From Sphingomonadales bacterium (GTDB lineage Bacteria > Pseudomonadota > Alphaproteobacteria > Sphingomonadales > Sphingomonadaceae): a stretch of 64,000 bases of DNA. This document shows, piece after piece, positions 62,754 through 64,000 of this stretch; the first letter of the stretch is position 1, and each line of letters starts with the position of its first letter. The position numbers and the translations under genes were made by a program. The stretch is from positions 124,001 to 188,000 of the forward strand of contig JAGWMZ010000006.1 in the NCBI GenBank assembly GCA_028871475.1, written 5' to 3'. The notes beneath the pieces are model-generated. The model had not been told where the DNA came from. It saw nothing but the letters and a program-made list of their open reading frames with translations, and searched no databases.

Positions 62754-63779
62754 TCATGCCGCAGCCAGCTTGAAATCGAAGAAGGTCCCATCGCACAGCA
62801 TGCGGTGCATGATGACGGCCAGTTTTCGCGCGAGGGCCACCTTGGCCTTCTTCATGCCCGCCCTGGCAGCGACCTTTGCCGCCCAGCTTTTGAGCTGCGA
62901 GCCTTTGACCGGCCGCGTCAGGATGATGTTGGCCGCCTCGTAGAGCGCGGTGCGCACCTCCTGGTCGCCGCATTTGGAAATGCGCCCGGTGATATCGGTC
63001 TCGCCGGACTGGTATTTGCGCTGGGTCAGGCCAAGATGAGCGCCAACGGTGCGCGAGGATCTGAACCGGGCCGGATCGTCGATGGCTGAGACGAACGTCA
63101 GCGAGATCAGCGCACCGACACCAGGCACGCTCATCAGCAGTTGGGTTCGCTCGTCCTGACGAGCCCGACTGTTGACCAGACCATCGAGCCGACGGAACTG
63201 CTCAAGCAGCGTCGCCCGCGCCTTCAGGAGTGCATCCACGGTGTTCTCGATCCCCGGGATGCTGGCAGCCAGCTCCCGCACCCGGCCATCGAAGGTCTTG
63301 CGGTTCGTGGGCCCGACCTTCAAGCCATAACCCCGCAGCAACCCGCGCAGACACATCTCAAGATCGATGTAGCGCGTCTGGAGCATCTTGCGCCCGGCGA
63401 GCAGGGTTCGGTTCTCCTGCGCCACCTGGGATTTGCAATGAACCGGGCGATACCAGCCAAGGCGCATCAACTGTGCTATTCCCCGGGCATCCTTGCGGTC
63501 GGTCTTCACCGGCATCGACCGGAACGCATCGCGCACCTGTCGTGTCTCAAGCAGCACCGCAGGCAGCTTGGCCTCGACCATGGCTGCGTAAAGCCATTGC
63601 GACAACGGCCCGGCCTCCAGACCGATTGCCGTCATCTCAAGACCAAGCTCGGCAAACCAGGCAATAATCGCTTCCGGCTCGCTCGCTACACGCGCCTCCT
63701 TCACGATCTTACCCGCTGGGTCCACAACGCAGAAATACGAGACTTCCAGTGAAACATCGATGCCGGTATAGTAGCCCAT
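62754..63779 (-). CDS. IS110 family transposase (IS1111-like)
   Basis: A 341-residue transposase. The N-terminal RuvC-like DEDD domain begins YYTGIDVSLEVSYFCVVD with the first Asp, then AIGLEAGPLSQWL (Glu) and VKTDRKDARGIAQLM (Asp pair). The C-terminal transposase-20 domain has LLMSVPGVGALISLTFVS and GLTQRKYQSGETDITGRISKCG (shortened: YQSGETDITGRISKCG) with the catalytic Ser. No frame break is seen. The ATG at 63779 is preferred over an upstream ATG at 63812, since the DEDD domain starts there. Confidence 0.93.
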   Translation of the reverse strand: MGYYTGIDVSLEVSYFCVVDPAGKIVKEARVASEPEAIIAWFAELGLEMTAIGLEAGPLSQWLYAAMVEAKLPAVLLETRQVRDAFRSMPVKTDRKDARGIAQLMRLGWYRPVHCKSQVAQENRTLLAGRKMLQTRYIDLEMCLRGLLRGYGLKVGPTNRKTFDGRVRELAASIPGIENTVDALLKARATLLEQFRRLDGLVNSRARQDERTQLLMSVPGVGALISLTFVSAIDDPARFRSSRTVGAHLGLTQRKYQSGETDITGRISKCGDQEVRTALYEAANIILTRPVKGSQLKSWAAKVAARAGMKKAKVALARKLAVIMHRMLCDGTFFDFKLAAA

Positions 63780-63895
63780 GGCGGTCTCCCAAGATGCTTG
63801 GCGCAGCCACACCGCTGACGCCGTTCAACCATCCTACCGGGAGGCCGCCAACCCTGCATCAGGGTTAGCTCGCCAGCACCGGGACCGTTACTCCA

Positions 63896-64000
63896 TCTAG
63901 TGTTAGGGCCGGACGTTCCCGCCGCCAGAACGAACGACTTGACCTGGTCGGTTTCGCCGGAAGCGAACGCCGGATTTTGGTGCCGCCCCCCTATTGAGAG
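63896..64000. other. Short sequence after the IS110-type element, no gene identified
   Basis: About 100 bases, GC-rich, with no frame or motif I can assign. It may be the far flank of the insertion site. Confidence 0.4.

Larger units (their letters stand above)
62484..63895. mobile_element. IS110 family (IS1111-like) insertion sequence
   Basis: Contains one apparently intact IS110 transposase. Sub-terminal inverted repeats are perfect over 11 bases: GTAACGGTCCC (62487-62497) and GGGACCGTTAC (63881-63891). Sub-terminal repeats and a long non-coding region after the transposase gene (here 62498-62753) are features of the IS1111 subgroup. The exact ends are a few bases outside the repeats and were not resolved. 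Confidence 0.72.

Noticed and set aside
1..64000. CRISPR array, prophage, defence or secretion island
   Set aside because: No regularly spaced direct repeats, cas, phage structural or restriction genes were found; apart from the insertion sequences the window is housekeeping chromosome.

Overview
The window is about 64 kb of GC-rich, gene-dense bacterial chromosome. The gene content and order point to an alphaproteobacterium of the order Sphingomonadales, most like Novosphingobium or Sphingobium; this is inference from families and synteny, because no rRNA is present. Supporting traits are a MucR/Ros-type zinc-finger regulator beside Fur, a DUF1489 protein, a plant-type glutamate-cysteine ligase, a class II DAHP synthase, and the order nfuA-tsaB-rimI-mucR-fur-miaB-phoH-ybeY-corC. 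Most of the window is ordinary housekeeping chromosome.

Layout. 1-5.2 kb: the tail of an extradiol dioxygenase, an azoreductase, a periplasmic YceI protein, a YdgJ-like oxidoreductase, a SulP transporter and a ParB-like protein. 5.3-7.9 kb: a hybrid histidine kinase and a LuxR-type response regulator that overlap by ATGA, with a perfect 21-bp palindrome just before the kinase start. 8.2-17 kb: a secreted S15 ester hydrolase divergent from a quinone reductase, a LysE exporter, DAHP synthase with a small membrane protein, and a large secreted M16 peptidase. 17.2-24.6 kb: the nfuA-to-corC cluster (Fe-S delivery, tRNA modification, regulators, ribosome maturation). 24.6-32.5 kb: LysR regulator, chemoreceptor, cyclophilin, MgtE, DUF1489, and the NudC/MutY pair. 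32.5-38.2 kb: DUF721 protein, two DsbA-like proteins and SMC. 38.2-46 kb: UbiA, RsmE, GshA, a lipoprotein, an ICMT-like membrane protein, BamB and a YfgM-like protein. 46-52.3 kb: glycosyltransferase and hydrolase pair, a SelO-like protein, an AstD-like protein that has lost its catalytic residues, and RarD. 52.4-58.4 kb: trigger factor, ClpP and ClpX, tRNA-Leu(UAG), SppA. 58.6-60.9 kb: PyrB with a catalytically degenerate dihydroorotase-like partner. 60.9-64 kb: two adjoining insertion sequences, a frameshifted IS1380-type element and an apparently intact IS110/IS1111-type element.

A family of large imperfect palindromes (about 230-260 bp) sits between genes at 7.9, 21.4, 22.9 and 30.2 kb, with a lone stem at 38.2 kb. 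Two of them fill the space between stop codons of convergent genes.

I found no CRISPR array, prophage, defence island or clear new multigene system. The items most worth a second look are the AstD-like pseudoenzyme beside a SelO-like protein without the expected redox cysteines, the palindrome family, the palindrome at the histidine kinase, the AT-rich island from rimI into the mucR promoter, and the IS1380/IS1111 junction.
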